Positions 16,242-24,025 of a stretch of DNA of 34,030 nt are shown in pieces. Position 1 is the stretch's first letter, and each line of letters opens with the position of its first letter. Source of the DNA: an uncultured Flavobacteriales bacterium (lineage in GTDB: Bacteria; Bacteroidota; Bacteroidia; Flavobacteriales_D; Crocinitomicaceae). Under the pieces are notes generated by a model, which saw only the letters and a program-made list of their open reading frames with translations, did not search any database and was not told the origin of the DNA. Where the stretch lies: contig CAJXJK010000020.1 of assembly GCA_913054135.1 (NCBI GenBank), positions 1 to 34,030 of the forward strand, written 5' to 3'. The translations under genes and the position numbers were made by a program.

Positions 16242-17702
16242 ATGTTATTCAATTCATTTGACTTCGCGATATTTTTACCACTAATTTTTATTCTTTATTG
16301 GTTTGTTGCTCAGAAAAATTTGGGCTTTCAAAACCTATTGATTGTTCTCGCTAGTTACACTTTTTATGGCTGGTGGGATTGGAGATTCCTAGGGCTGATA
16401 CTTTTCAGTTCAATCGTAGACTATTTAGTCGGACTGGGAATGAACCGTTACGACAACCGAAGGAAACGAAAACTTTTGCTTTGGACGAGTATACTAGTCA
16501 ACCTTGGCTTTCTAGGCTTTTTCAAATATTATAATTTTTTCGTTGAAAGTTTCGCCTCATCATTTTCATTTTTCGGAAAAGATATAAACGTTAACACTCT
16601 AGATATAATTCTTCCTGTCGGTATTAGTTTTTATACATTTCAAACATTAAGTTACTCCATAGATATTTACAAAAAGAAGCTGGAACCGAGTAAAAACTTC
16701 GTCACTTTTAGTGCATTTGTGAGCTTCTTCCCTCAATTGGTTGCAGGCCCCATTGAGAGAGCGACACATTTACTTCCACAGTTCAGCAAGAAAAGAGAAT
16801 TTAATTTAAGTCTTGCCATTGACGGAATGAGACAAATCTTGTGGGGATTATTCAAGAAGATTGTAATTGCTGACAACTGTGCCGAATTTGCCAACTTGAT
16901 GTTTGATAACCCAAGCGGATATTCGGGCAGTGCCTTGTTAATAGGAGCTGTGTTTTTTGCGTTTCAGATATATGGAGACTTCTCTGGTTATTCAGACATT
17001 GCCATTGGAACTTCTAGACTATTTGGATTTGATCTTAAACGGAATTTCAGATACCCATATTTCGCAAGAGATATAGCCGAATTTTGGAGACGTTGGCACA
17101 TATCTCTTTCTACTTGGTTTCGTGACTACTTATATATTCCCTTAGGAGGGAGCAAAGTTGGTACTCTTAAAAAAATAAGAAATACGCTAATAATTTTTGT
17201 GGTTTCTGGATTTTGGCATGGAGCCAATTGGACCTTCATTATTTGGGGAGCACTGAATGCCATTTATATTCTACCCCTAATCTTAAGAGGAAAAAACCGA
17301 AAACATTTAACGGAAGTTGCTGAAGGCAGAATTCTTCCTTCGATTAAAGAATTGACTTCCATCTTATTGACCTTCGGTTTAACTACAATCGCATGGATAT
17401 TCTTCAGAGCCAAAAGTGTTGAGGCTGCTTTCGAATACCTTGCTGGCATTTTTAAATCTTCAATATTCTCTCTCCCAAAGGGCGAAGATTTTGCTGGGAC
17501 AGCAATGCATCCATACTTGTTAATAAGCATACTTTTTACATTTATTCTTGTTGAATGGATTGGAAGAGGACAAGAACATGCTATGGCAAAACTAGGATCT
17601 AATTGGAATAGAACACTTCGATTTGGAATGTACTACGCAATTATTGTAGCGATATTCTGGTTCGGAGGGCGTGAACAACAATTTATTTACTTTCAATTTT
17701 AA
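16242..17702 (+). CDS. MBOAT-family O-acyltransferase (AlgI/DltB-like)
   Basis: Multi-span membrane protein of 486 residues that passes acyl groups, usually acetyl, across the membrane for O-acylation of a polysaccharide. Family blocks are LPVGISFYTFQTLSYSID, FFPQLVAGPIERA, FRYPYFARDIAEFWRRWHIS, TWFRDYLYIPLGG, and SGFWHGANWTFIIWG with the catalytic histidine. The length matches AlgI. The next gene, five bases downstream, is an SGNH/AlgJ-like protein, the standard partner that completes the transfer outside. The acceptor is unknown; the polysaccharide made by the 1527-9352 operon is one candidate. No exact TAnnTTTG was found in the 50 bases between the terminator and the ATG. Confidence 0.93.
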   Translation: MLFNSFDFAIFLPLIFILYWFVAQKNLGFQNLLIVLASYTFYGWWDWRFLGLILFSSIVDYLVGLGMNRYDNRRKRKLLLWTSILVNLGFLGFFKYYNFFVESFASSFSFFGKDINVNTLDIILPVGISFYTFQTLSYSIDIYKKKLEPSKNFVTFSAFVSFFPQLVAGPIERATHLLPQFSKKREFNLSLAIDGMRQILWGLFKKIVIADNCAEFANLMFDNPSGYSGSALLIGAVFFAFQIYGDFSGYSDIAIGTSRLFGFDLKRNFRYPYFARDIAEFWRRWHISLSTWFRDYLYIPLGGSKVGTLKKIRNTLIIFVVSGFWHGANWTFIIWGALNAIYILPLILRGKNRKHLTEVAEGRILPSIKELTSILLTFGLTTIAWIFFRAKSVEAAFEYLAGIFKSSIFSLPKGEDFAGTAMHPYLLISILFTFILVEWIGRGQEHAMAKLGSNWNRTLRFGMYYAIIVAIFWFGGREQQFIYFQF

Positions 17703-17707
17703 AGAAC

Positions 17708-18661
17708 ATGAAAAGATTTCTTAAACTTCTTGGGTTATTTGGATTGTTCAGTACGGTTTTGACGTCAATTATTGTTGCAGGTTTCTTTTACAAGCATGAT
17801 GTCGATATAAATAGTCTCCCAGCACTCAATTTTTCTGACAGCTATTCATTTAACGAGAAAATTCGTTTCATGAAAGAGAACAAGACTGATGCTGAAATTT
17901 TAGCACTTGGTTCATCAATGACCCTAAACAATCTTGATTCCGAAGTTATCAGTAAACATTTTAATTCTGAGAGCTATTTGAATGCTGGATCTTGGGGCAT
18001 GAGCCCAATAGATAATTATAAATTCTTGCAATCTTTATCTGAAGAAAGAAGCTTTAAAAAAATAATTATCTGTACAAATTTCTGTGATTTTACTGAGCAG
18101 AAAAAGAAGTTTGACTTTGACTATATGCAAAACTATTTGAACTCGAACTATTTTGGTTTAACGATTGACTTTGTAAGTAATTTTGACCTTGAATATTATA
18201 CAACTAACGTCCCTTATTCTAAGCGGGTACGATCTGCTGTAAATGAATATACCGACCTCCAATTTGAGCCTTATGGAAGCGTTCCTTACGAAGGAACTAA
18301 CTTCAAAATAGATAGTACAAGATGGAATAATACGCACTTCAATAAAGATGAAGGCAGATCACACTACGTCTATTTAGACAGTATCGCATGGTATTGTTCT
18401 CAAAATGACATAGAACTTACGGTCCTTCAAAGTCCATATAGGAGCGGCTTGGAGTCTAAATTAGACACTTCGGAAACCAGAAGGCTAGATGAACATATCT
18501 ATAGAGTTAAAAGAATCATTAAGAATCGAAATCAGACTTTTGTGAATATGACAAAATATAGCTGGGAAGACTCCTTATTCGTTGATGGAATTCATTTCAA
18601 TTCTATGGGCTCGAAATTGTTCACTGAAAAAGCTTTCAATGAAATAAAAGCTTCACCGTGA
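17708..18661 (+). CDS. SGNH/AlgJ-like acyltransferase partner of the MBOAT protein
   Basis: A 317-residue protein with one N-terminal membrane helix (about 5-27) and an extracytoplasmic SGNH-hydrolase-type domain. Block I is LALGSSMTLNN near residue 65, with the catalytic serine in GSSM, and block V is DGIHFNSMG near 295 with the Asp-x-x-His pair. Weak similarity elsewhere is typical of AlgJ/DltD-type proteins paired with MBOAT enzymes. It starts five bases after the MBOAT stop, so the two are almost certainly one transcript and one acylation machine. The exact polymer and acyl group are unknown. Confidence 0.78.
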   Translation: MKRFLKLLGLFGLFSTVLTSIIVAGFFYKHDVDINSLPALNFSDSYSFNEKIRFMKENKTDAEILALGSSMTLNNLDSEVISKHFNSESYLNAGSWGMSPIDNYKFLQSLSEERSFKKIIICTNFCDFTEQKKKFDFDYMQNYLNSNYFGLTIDFVSNFDLEYYTTNVPYSKRVRSAVNEYTDLQFEPYGSVPYEGTNFKIDSTRWNNTHFNKDEGRSHYVYLDSIAWYCSQNDIELTVLQSPYRSGLESKLDTSETRRLDEHIYRVKRIIKNRNQTFVNMTKYSWEDSLFVDGIHFNSMGSKLFTEKAFNEIKASP

Positions 18662-18745
18662 TGACCAAAGCCACAATCCAACAATAAGAGTCCTGGAGAT
18701 CCCAATATTTAATGCCACTTTGAATTCATCCTAACGCTCTTTCTT

Positions 18746-18753
18746 TATCTTTG
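18746..18753 (+). promoter_or_regulatory. Promoter -7 element very close to the mtaB start
   Basis: TATCTTTG matches TAnnTTTG exactly but ends only four bases before the ATG at 18758. A TTTG at 18719-18722 is 23 bases upstream, longer than the usual spacing. If used, transcription would begin at or next to the start codon, giving a leaderless or nearly leaderless mRNA. Confidence 0.45.
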
Positions 18754-18757
18754 TATC

Positions 18758-20068
18758 ATGAGTCAGTACAAAAAAGTAGCTTTTTATACTTTAGGATGTA
18801 AATTGAATTTTTCAGAAACATCAACAATTGCAAGGAACTTTGAAAATCAAGGCTTTGCAAAGGTTGACTTTAATGATAATCCTGACATTTTTATTATCAA
18901 TACCTGTTCAGTCACTGAAAATGCTGATAAGAAATGTAGAAACATTGTAAAAAAAGCTCTTAAGATTAATCCAGATGCCTTCGTTACAATGATTGGCTGC
19001 TATGCCCAATTAAAACCAACTCAAATATCTGAAATTCCAGGTGTAGACTTAGTTCTAGGTGCGAATGAAAAATTCAATATTCTTGAGCATATAGAAAATC
19101 TTGAAAAGAAAGAACTAGCAGAGGTCAAAGCCAACAACATAAAAGAAACTAAAGATTTTATCCCATCATTTAGCATGGGTGATAGAACCCGCTCTTTTCT
19201 AAAAATTCAAGATGGCTGTGACTATTTCTGCACCTTTTGTACAATTCCATTAGCAAGAGGAAAAAGCAGAAACTCGAGCATTTCTGAAACTTTAAACGAA
19301 GCCAACAAGATTGCCGACTCAGACATAAAGGAAGTTGTACTAACAGGCGTAAATATTGGAGATTTTGGACAAGGAGGAGACGAAAACTTTCATCAACTCG
19401 TTCAAGAACTCGATAAAATAAAAGGAATTGACAGATGGAGAATATCTTCAATTGAGCCTAACTTATTAGAAAACGAAACAATCGAGTTTGTAGCCAATTC
19501 AAATCATTTTGTACCTCATTTCCATATCCCATTGCAATCAGGATCAGATACTTTATTAAAGGCCATGAGAAGGAAATATCTTTCTGAAAGATATGAAGAT
19601 AGAGTTAGCAAGATAAAAGAACTTATGCCTGATGCGTGCATTGGCGTTGACGTCATAGTAGGATTCCCTGGCGAAACAGAAGAAGAATTTATGAAAACTG
19701 TAAATTTCCTGAACGGATTGGACGTTTCTTATTATCATGTTTTCACCTACTCAGAAAGGGCCAACACCACGGCTAAAAAAATGGCAGGTTCAGTCCCTAT
19801 TAATGTCAGAAGAGAAAGATCAAAACAACTTCAAATTCACTCTGAAAAGAAAAAAAGGCACTTCTACTCTACTCAATTAGGCAAAATTAAAACTGTTCTT
19901 TTTGAAGCAGAAGAGAATGAAGGAACGATTTTTGGATTCACAGATAACTACGTTAAGGTAAAAATGCCTTACGATAAAAGTTTAGTCAACCAATTGATAA
20001 AGGTCCATCTTAAAGAAATTGATAGAGACGGAGTCATGAAAGTTGAATTAGTGGAGGTTGTAATTTGA
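18758..20068 (+). CDS. mtaB: tRNA t6A37 methylthiotransferase MtaB
   Basis: Radical-SAM enzyme that converts t6A37 of tRNA to ms2t6A. The 436 residues have the N-terminal MTTase domain with cluster cysteines Cys14 (TLGCKLNFSE), Cys50 (INTCSVT) and Cys81 (GCYAQ), and the radical-SAM CxxxCxxC at 154-161 in GCDYFCTFCTIP. GVNIGDFG, IPLQSGSDTLLKAMRRKY and VIVGFPGETEEEF follow. A C-terminal TRAM-like segment (about 375-436) is present. CKLN and NTCSVTENADKKCR favour MtaB over MiaB or RimO. The stop codon is shared with the TTG start of the next gene, so the two are translationally coupled. Confidence 0.95.
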   Translation: MSQYKKVAFYTLGCKLNFSETSTIARNFENQGFAKVDFNDNPDIFIINTCSVTENADKKCRNIVKKALKINPDAFVTMIGCYAQLKPTQISEIPGVDLVLGANEKFNILEHIENLEKKELAEVKANNIKETKDFIPSFSMGDRTRSFLKIQDGCDYFCTFCTIPLARGKSRNSSISETLNEANKIADSDIKEVVLTGVNIGDFGQGGDENFHQLVQELDKIKGIDRWRISSIEPNLLENETIEFVANSNHFVPHFHIPLQSGSDTLLKAMRRKYLSERYEDRVSKIKELMPDACIGVDVIVGFPGETEEEFMKTVNFLNGLDVSYYHVFTYSERANTTAKKMAGSVPINVRRERSKQLQIHSEKKKRHFYSTQLGKIKTVLFEAEENEGTIFGFTDNYVKVKMPYDKSLVNQLIKVHLKEIDRDGVMKVELVEVVI

Positions 20069-21111
20069 GGAGATTATTATTCATATTGATATTAATAGCA
20101 AGTAATTCTTATAGCCAAGATGGTGAGAAGGATTCTATTTTCCTTGATGCTAGCTGGAATGTAACTAAATACAGATCTCTCGCGAAATATTACAGGAAAA
20201 TTCATGTAAACGATTCAAACTCCATACTTACTGTGCGGGATTATTACTTGGAGAACGGTAACCTTCAAATGATAGGTACTTATCACAAAGAAATGAAGAG
20301 GTCAAATCAAACTGGAGAGTTCAAATATTTTTACCCTGACGGCAAGATTAAAGCGATTTATGAATACAAGGATGGTCTAATTGACGGTAGCCTGCAGAAA
20401 TATTATAAATCAGGAAAAATTAAATCAAAACAACAATATGATTTAGGAACCCAAATAGACACTATCACAACCTACTTTGAAGATGGAAGTATTCATAAAA
20501 TTAGTATTCTGAATAAAGACTACGATAGAGATAACCCATCATATAAATACTGTAAAGAAATACTGTACAAAGCCTTTTCTAAAGACGGAGAAACCATTAT
20601 TGACGAAGGAAATGGAGTTTTGACTGAGTACTTTTTATCTGGAAAAAAAAGAACTGAGATTGAATATGAAAATGGGCTTCCTCACGGTAAGTGGATTAAG
20701 TACACTGGTAAAAAGAAGAAGAAATCTGCTATCATGACTTTCAAAGAAGGCAAGTTCATTAAGGGAGAAATATATGATAATGGTAAAAAAGATGTTTTCT
20801 CTTCTTTGAGCAGAAAAGCTTATTTCCCATCTGGATTAAGAGGTTTAGATAAATATCTAAATGATAATTTAGGGAACTGTAACGACATCAAAGACAATGA
20901 GTTATTGCTGATGGTTTCTATTGGTACGGATGGAAAAGTTTACTTTGAACAATTGATTTCTGGTGATGTCGGTCCTTGTCAGTTAGAAGAGCTTCAGACG
21001 CTAGTGAAGAACATGCCTCTTTGGGCACCCGCAATCGAGAACGGACACTACGTTGAAGGTAATCAAGCCATCAGAGTACGTTACAAAAAAATGGCCCCTT
21101 CAGCTAAATAA
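20065..21111 (+). CDS. Exported YwqK/MORN-like repeat protein with C-terminal TonB-C-like domain
   Basis: A 348-residue exported protein; the signal peptide ends near SYSQ (residue 18). The middle has repeated YwqK-type units such as EFKYFYPDGKIKAIYEYKDG, YYKSGKIKSKQQY, YFLSGKKRTEIEYENG and LPHGKWIKY. The last 90 residues (LLLMVSIGTDGKVYFEQLIS, then MPLWAPAIENGHYV and AIRVRYKKM) resemble the TonB C-terminal domain that Bacteroidota often attach to other modules. The start codon is TTG at 20065, overlapping the mtaB stop (TTGA); no ATG precedes the signal peptide. No membrane helix other than the signal is visible, so a true energy-transducing role is doubtful. Function unknown. Confidence 0.82.
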   Translation: MRRLLFILILIASNSYSQDGEKDSIFLDASWNVTKYRSLAKYYRKIHVNDSNSILTVRDYYLENGNLQMIGTYHKEMKRSNQTGEFKYFYPDGKIKAIYEYKDGLIDGSLQKYYKSGKIKSKQQYDLGTQIDTITTYFEDGSIHKISILNKDYDRDNPSYKYCKEILYKAFSKDGETIIDEGNGVLTEYFLSGKKRTEIEYENGLPHGKWIKYTGKKKKKSAIMTFKEGKFIKGEIYDNGKKDVFSSLSRKAYFPSGLRGLDKYLNDNLGNCNDIKDNELLLMVSIGTDGKVYFEQLISGDVGPCQLEELQTLVKNMPLWAPAIENGHYVEGNQAIRVRYKKMAPSAK

Positions 21112-21121
21112 AGAGGCCATT
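21084..21121 (-). terminator. Terminator of ornithine aminotransferase gene, inside the end of the convergent gene
   Basis: AATGGCC (21090-21096) pairs with GGCCATT (21115-21121), and after one mismatch CTT pairs with AAG. Read on the minus strand, the stem is followed directly by an eight-base T run (plus-strand A run 21084-21090). The hairpin includes the last codons and stop of the YwqK/TonB-C gene. It may also act weakly on the plus strand, where the following bases are only AT-rich. Confidence 0.7.
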
Positions 21122-21139
21122 ATTAATTGTAATTATTCT

Positions 21140-22417
21140 TTACTTCTCAAATTCAGCTACCGTCTTATCGATAATAGAAACACAATCTAAAAGTTGCTCT
21201 TCATTCATTACCAATGGAGGTGCGAACCTGATGATATTTCCATGAGTTGGTTTTGCTAACATTCCGTTATCTCTTAACTTCATGCAGATATCCCAAGCAG
21301 TTGAACTGTCTTCAGAATCATTTATCACTACAGCATTCAGTAATCCTTTTCCTCTTACAAGTTTAAGGATCTTATATTTTTCTACTAGCTTCTGAACTTC
21401 TGCTCTGAATAAATCCCCCAACTCTCTGGCTTTCTCAGCTAATTTCTCTTCAGTAACAACCTCTAAGGCTGCAATGGCTACTTTTGCAGCAACAGGGTTT
21501 CCACCAAAAGTTGAACCATGCTGACCGGGTTTTATTACATTCATTATTTCATTATTGGCTAAAACAGCAGAAACCGGATAGGCTCCACCCGACAATGCCT
21601 TACCTAAAATTAGAATATCTGGTGTAACGAAAGTTGACTGTCTTTCGCATTTATTTCCGCAAGTACAATTTCCGCATACGGCTAGCAAGCTACCCGTTCT
21701 TGCAATACCTGTTTGAACTTCATCAGCAATGAAAAGAACACCCTTTTTCTCACACAAAGCTTTCGCTTTCGCCAAATAATCATCTGCTGGAACGTAAACT
21801 CCAGCCTCTCCTTGAATAGGCTCAGCCATAAAGCCAGCTATATTCTCCTCGTTCAATGCTTTTTCTAAAGCATCAATGTCATCATAAGGTATTTTTATAA
21901 ATCCAGCTGTGTAAGGACCGAAGTTCTTTCTTGCATCAGGATCATTTGAAAAAGAAATGATTGTGGTGGTACGTCCATGGAAATTGTTTTCACATACAAT
22001 AATCTTCGCTTCATTCTCCTCAATTCCCTTCACTTCATAAGCCCATTTTCTACAAAGCTTAATTGCAGTCTCAACTGCTTCAGCACCAGTATTCATTGGC
22101 AATACTTTGTCAAATCCAAAGTAGTTGGTTACGAATTTTTCATAAGGTCCTAAAGCATCATTGTAAAATGCTCTAGAAGTCAAAGTTAATGTTGAAGCCT
22201 GCGCATTCATTGCTCCTACAATTTTTGGATGACAGTGTCCCTGATTTACCGCCGAATAAGCCGATAAAAAATCATAATACTTTTTTCCTTCTACATCCCA
22301 AACATAAACTCCTTCACCTTTTTCCAACACTACTGGCAGTGGGTGATAATTGTGAGCACCATGCTTGTCCTCCATTTCCATTAAAGCTTCAGAAGATAAT
22401 TTTTCCATTGTTTCCAT
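21140..22417 (-). CDS. rocD: Ornithine aminotransferase
   Basis: PLP enzyme converting ornithine and 2-oxoglutarate to glutamate-5-semialdehyde and glutamate. The 425 residues show [64 protein letters not shown] with Asp232, and the PLP lysine Lys273 in [10 protein letters not shown], followed by [11 protein letters not shown]. Compared with ordinary class III aminotransferases it has a short insertion with four cysteines at 248, 251, 253 and 257 ([10 protein letters not shown]) just before the PLP lysine. It is monocistronic, with a good promoter 80-120 bases upstream and a terminator overlapping the convergent gene. Acetylornithine aminotransferase is less likely, as [10 protein letters not shown] is typical of RocD. 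Confidence 0.94.
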   Translation of the reverse strand: METMEKLSSEALMEMEDKHGAHNYHPLPVVLEKGEGVYVWDVEGKKYYDFLSAYSAVNQGHCHPKIVGAMNAQASTLTLTSRAFYNDALGPYEKFVTNYFGFDKVLPMNTGAEAVETAIKLCRKWAYEVKGIEENEAKIIVCENNFHGRTTTIISFSNDPDARKNFGPYTAGFIKIPYDDIDALEKALNEENIAGFMAEPIQGEAGVYVPADDYLAKAKALCEKKGVLFIADEVQTGIARTGSLLAVCGNCTCGNKCERQSTFVTPDILILGKALSGGAYPVSAVLANNEIMNVIKPGQHGSTFGGNPVAAKVAIAALEVVTEEKLAEKARELGDLFRAEVQKLVEKYKILKLVRGKGLLNAVVINDSEDSSTAWDICMKLRDNGMLAKPTHGNIIRFAPPLVMNEEQLLDCVSIIDKTVAEFEK

Positions 22418-22506
22418 TTTTTTAAGATTAATGATTAATAAACAGGCTCATCACGGAGAGTGCCCATCCTTTCCTCATTTTAGGAGAGAAATCATCCAGG
22501 ATAGAA

Positions 22507-22536
22507 CAAATATAATAAGGAAAAAGCTATTTCAAA
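22507..22536 (-). promoter_or_regulatory. Promoter of rocD
   Basis: On the minus strand TATATTTG (22514-22507) matches TAnnTTTG exactly and is identical to the asnB promoter octamer. TTTG at 22536-22533 lies 18 bases upstream as the -33 element. The predicted start near 22500 leaves a leader of about 80 bases before the ATG at 22417. I saw no convincing riboswitch or attenuator fold in this leader. Confidence 0.65.
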
Positions 22537-22601
22537 AGTGGCAACTTAATCTCTTTGTAAGATTGAGATGTTAATTTCGTCTTACTCATTCAATTTGAAA
22601 T

Positions 22602-23207
22602 ATGAAAAAATCACTTTTTGTTCTTTTTTCGCTCTGCCTTAACGTCTCATTTTCGCAAGACGCAATGTATGAGATTTGTCCTGTCAAAAACTCATCTGAA
22701 GTACCCTCTGCTAACCTTTGGGACATCAATGGGGAGAAAGTTGACATCAAAAAAGCGGCTTCTCAAAAACCAACGATTTTGGTTTTTTACAGAGGTGGTT
22801 GGTGCCCCTATTGCATGAGACATTTATCTGCCTTAGCCGAAGTCAAAAATGAGCTCGATAGCATGGGGTACGATTTAGTCGGAATTACTCCTGATGATTA
22901 CACCAATTTGGATAGCTCGATTACTAGAAGCAAGGAGTTTGACTACACTTTACTTTCAGATAAAGAAGCTAATGCAATGGATGCATTTGGAATATCTTGG
23001 GAAATTGATGATAAGCTCTATGAAAAGTACAAAGACAAGTATGGATTAGATGTTGAATGGTGGGGTGATTCTAAACATCACAAATTGCCGGTACCTTCTG
23101 TATTCATCATCAAAGAAGGAAAGATTCAACTTCAACATGTTGACCCAAAGTACTCACAAAGATTATCGGCAGATCTATTACTGGCAATGCTAAAATCATT
23201 GGAATAA
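22602..23207 (+). CDS. Exported peroxiredoxin-like (AhpC/TSA family) protein
   Basis: A 201-residue thioredoxin-fold protein with a signal peptide ending near FSQ (residue 19), so probably periplasmic. The active-site strand and helix are VFYRGGWCPYCMRHLSAL with Cys68 and Cys71. LVGITPDDY follows, then VPSVFIIKEGKIQLQHVDP with the usual cis-proline segment. This WCPYC type belongs to the peroxiredoxin-like group rather than classic AhpC and may reduce peroxides or act as a thiol oxidoreductase. It is a single plus-strand gene, divergent from rocD and convergent with the minus-strand gene that follows. No exact promoter octamer was seen. Confidence 0.88.
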   Translation: MKKSLFVLFSLCLNVSFSQDAMYEICPVKNSSEVPSANLWDINGEKVDIKKAASQKPTILVFYRGGWCPYCMRHLSALAEVKNELDSMGYDLVGITPDDYTNLDSSITRSKEFDYTLLSDKEANAMDAFGISWEIDDKLYEKYKDKYGLDVEWWGDSKHHKLPVPSVFIIKEGKIQLQHVDPKYSQRLSADLLLAMLKSLE

Positions 23208-23210
23208 AAA

Positions 23211-23242
23211 AAAAGGCCAACCACAAAATGATTGACCCTTTT
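23211..23242. terminator. Bidirectional terminator between convergent genes
   Basis: AAAAGG-CCAA (23211-23220) pairs imperfectly with TTGACCCTTTT (23232-23242) across a short loop. On the minus strand a T run of nine bases follows the stem, strong for the gene at 23260-23871; on the plus strand only four T follow. The whole gap between the two stop codons is 52 bases. Confidence 0.55.
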
Positions 23243-23259
23243 CTAAACTATAAATAAAA

Positions 23260-23871
23260 CTATATCTCTCCCCAAGCAGATATCATAGGCTCATCAACAT
23301 GTTTGTTAATGTAATCTATCACCATCTCGGTCAATTCTTCGTCTTTTGCTTCTTTCGTTCTCTCATCATTCTCTCGAGAAGCTAAAATTCCTGCAGCTTC
23401 ATAAGCGGCTAATCTTACCTTGTCTCCAAATCTCTTATATCCAACATATTCAAGAAAGTTTGCAACTGAAACAATTGCCCCAACCGGCTTAACAATATCT
23501 TTTGCCGTTTTGTTGTCATCTTGATCTGCTTCAAAAATCACAGGGTATTTATCAAGTGAATCAAACAAGCTTGTTTCTAACTCATATTGCAAAGCAACTG
23601 ATGTGGCTTTAACAGTTAAGTTCAATTCTTTCACATCATCATTTTCAATGTCATCCATCACTAAAATGGCATCTAATGATTTGCAATTTTCAGCTGCATC
23701 TTTAAATGCATTTTCCTCAGCATTAGCTTTTGATTTAGAGCCAATTTTAATATATCTCAAATCAAAACTCAAGTTAGTATTCTTAGCTATAGCTTCTAGT
23801 ACTTTTACTCCTTGCTTTACTGATGTCAATCCTTTTGAGCATCCTTCAATAACTCCAATTTTATGTTTCAT
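23260..23871 (-). CDS. Shortened isocitrate/isopropylmalate-dehydrogenase-like protein, probably non-catalytic
   Basis: A 203-residue intact ORF of no assigned function. The start (KIGVIEGCSKGLTSVKQGVKVLEAI) lines up with the first strand and helix of isopropylmalate and NAD isocitrate dehydrogenases, but the GDGIGPE loop has become EGCSKGLTS. AFKDAAENCKSLDAILVMDDI matches the next strand. The end (AKDIVKPVGAIVSVANFLEYVG) matches the NP-x-A-x-ILS segment that precedes the C-terminal helices. The central 130 or so residues holding the catalytic Tyr, Lys and metal-binding Asp residues are absent. This is my own alignment by eye and is an inference. It has its own promoter octamer at 23913-23906. 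Confidence 0.65.
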   Translation of the reverse strand: MKHKIGVIEGCSKGLTSVKQGVKVLEAIAKNTNLSFDLRYIKIGSKSKANAEENAFKDAAENCKSLDAILVMDDIENDDVKELNLTVKATSVALQYELETSLFDSLDKYPVIFEADQDDNKTAKDIVKPVGAIVSVANFLEYVGYKRFGDKVRLAAYEAAGILASRENDERTKEAKDEELTEMVIDYINKHVDEPMISAWGEI

Positions 23872-23905
23872 GTCTTAAAATTTAGGTCTGATAAATATCT
23901 GTGGA

Positions 23906-23913
23906 CAAAGGTA
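23906..23913 (-). promoter_or_regulatory. Promoter -7 element of the dehydrogenase-like gene
   Basis: On the minus strand 23913-23906 reads TACCTTTG, an exact TAnnTTTG, 34 bases before the ATG at 23871. No TTG stands at the -33 position. The gap 23872-24025 shows no other clear element and no octamer for the plus-strand gene that follows. Confidence 0.45.
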
Positions 23914-24025
23914 ATCCAAGTCCGTTCTACTAATTTTTTTGTATTAACTTTATGCCCGATACTCAATTCGCTATATTTTTACACAAATATTAGCAAACCA
24001 GACTATTAAATCTAATAGACATACA

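Noticed and set aside
22189-22574. Plus-strand ORFs over the rocD start and its upstream region
   Set aside because: Low-complexity or antisense products without family features; the region holds the rocD N-terminus and promoter.
22418-22601. Possible riboswitch or attenuator in the rocD leader
   Set aside because: Only short repeats such as GGAGAG were seen; no convincing paired structure or terminator-antiterminator arrangement.
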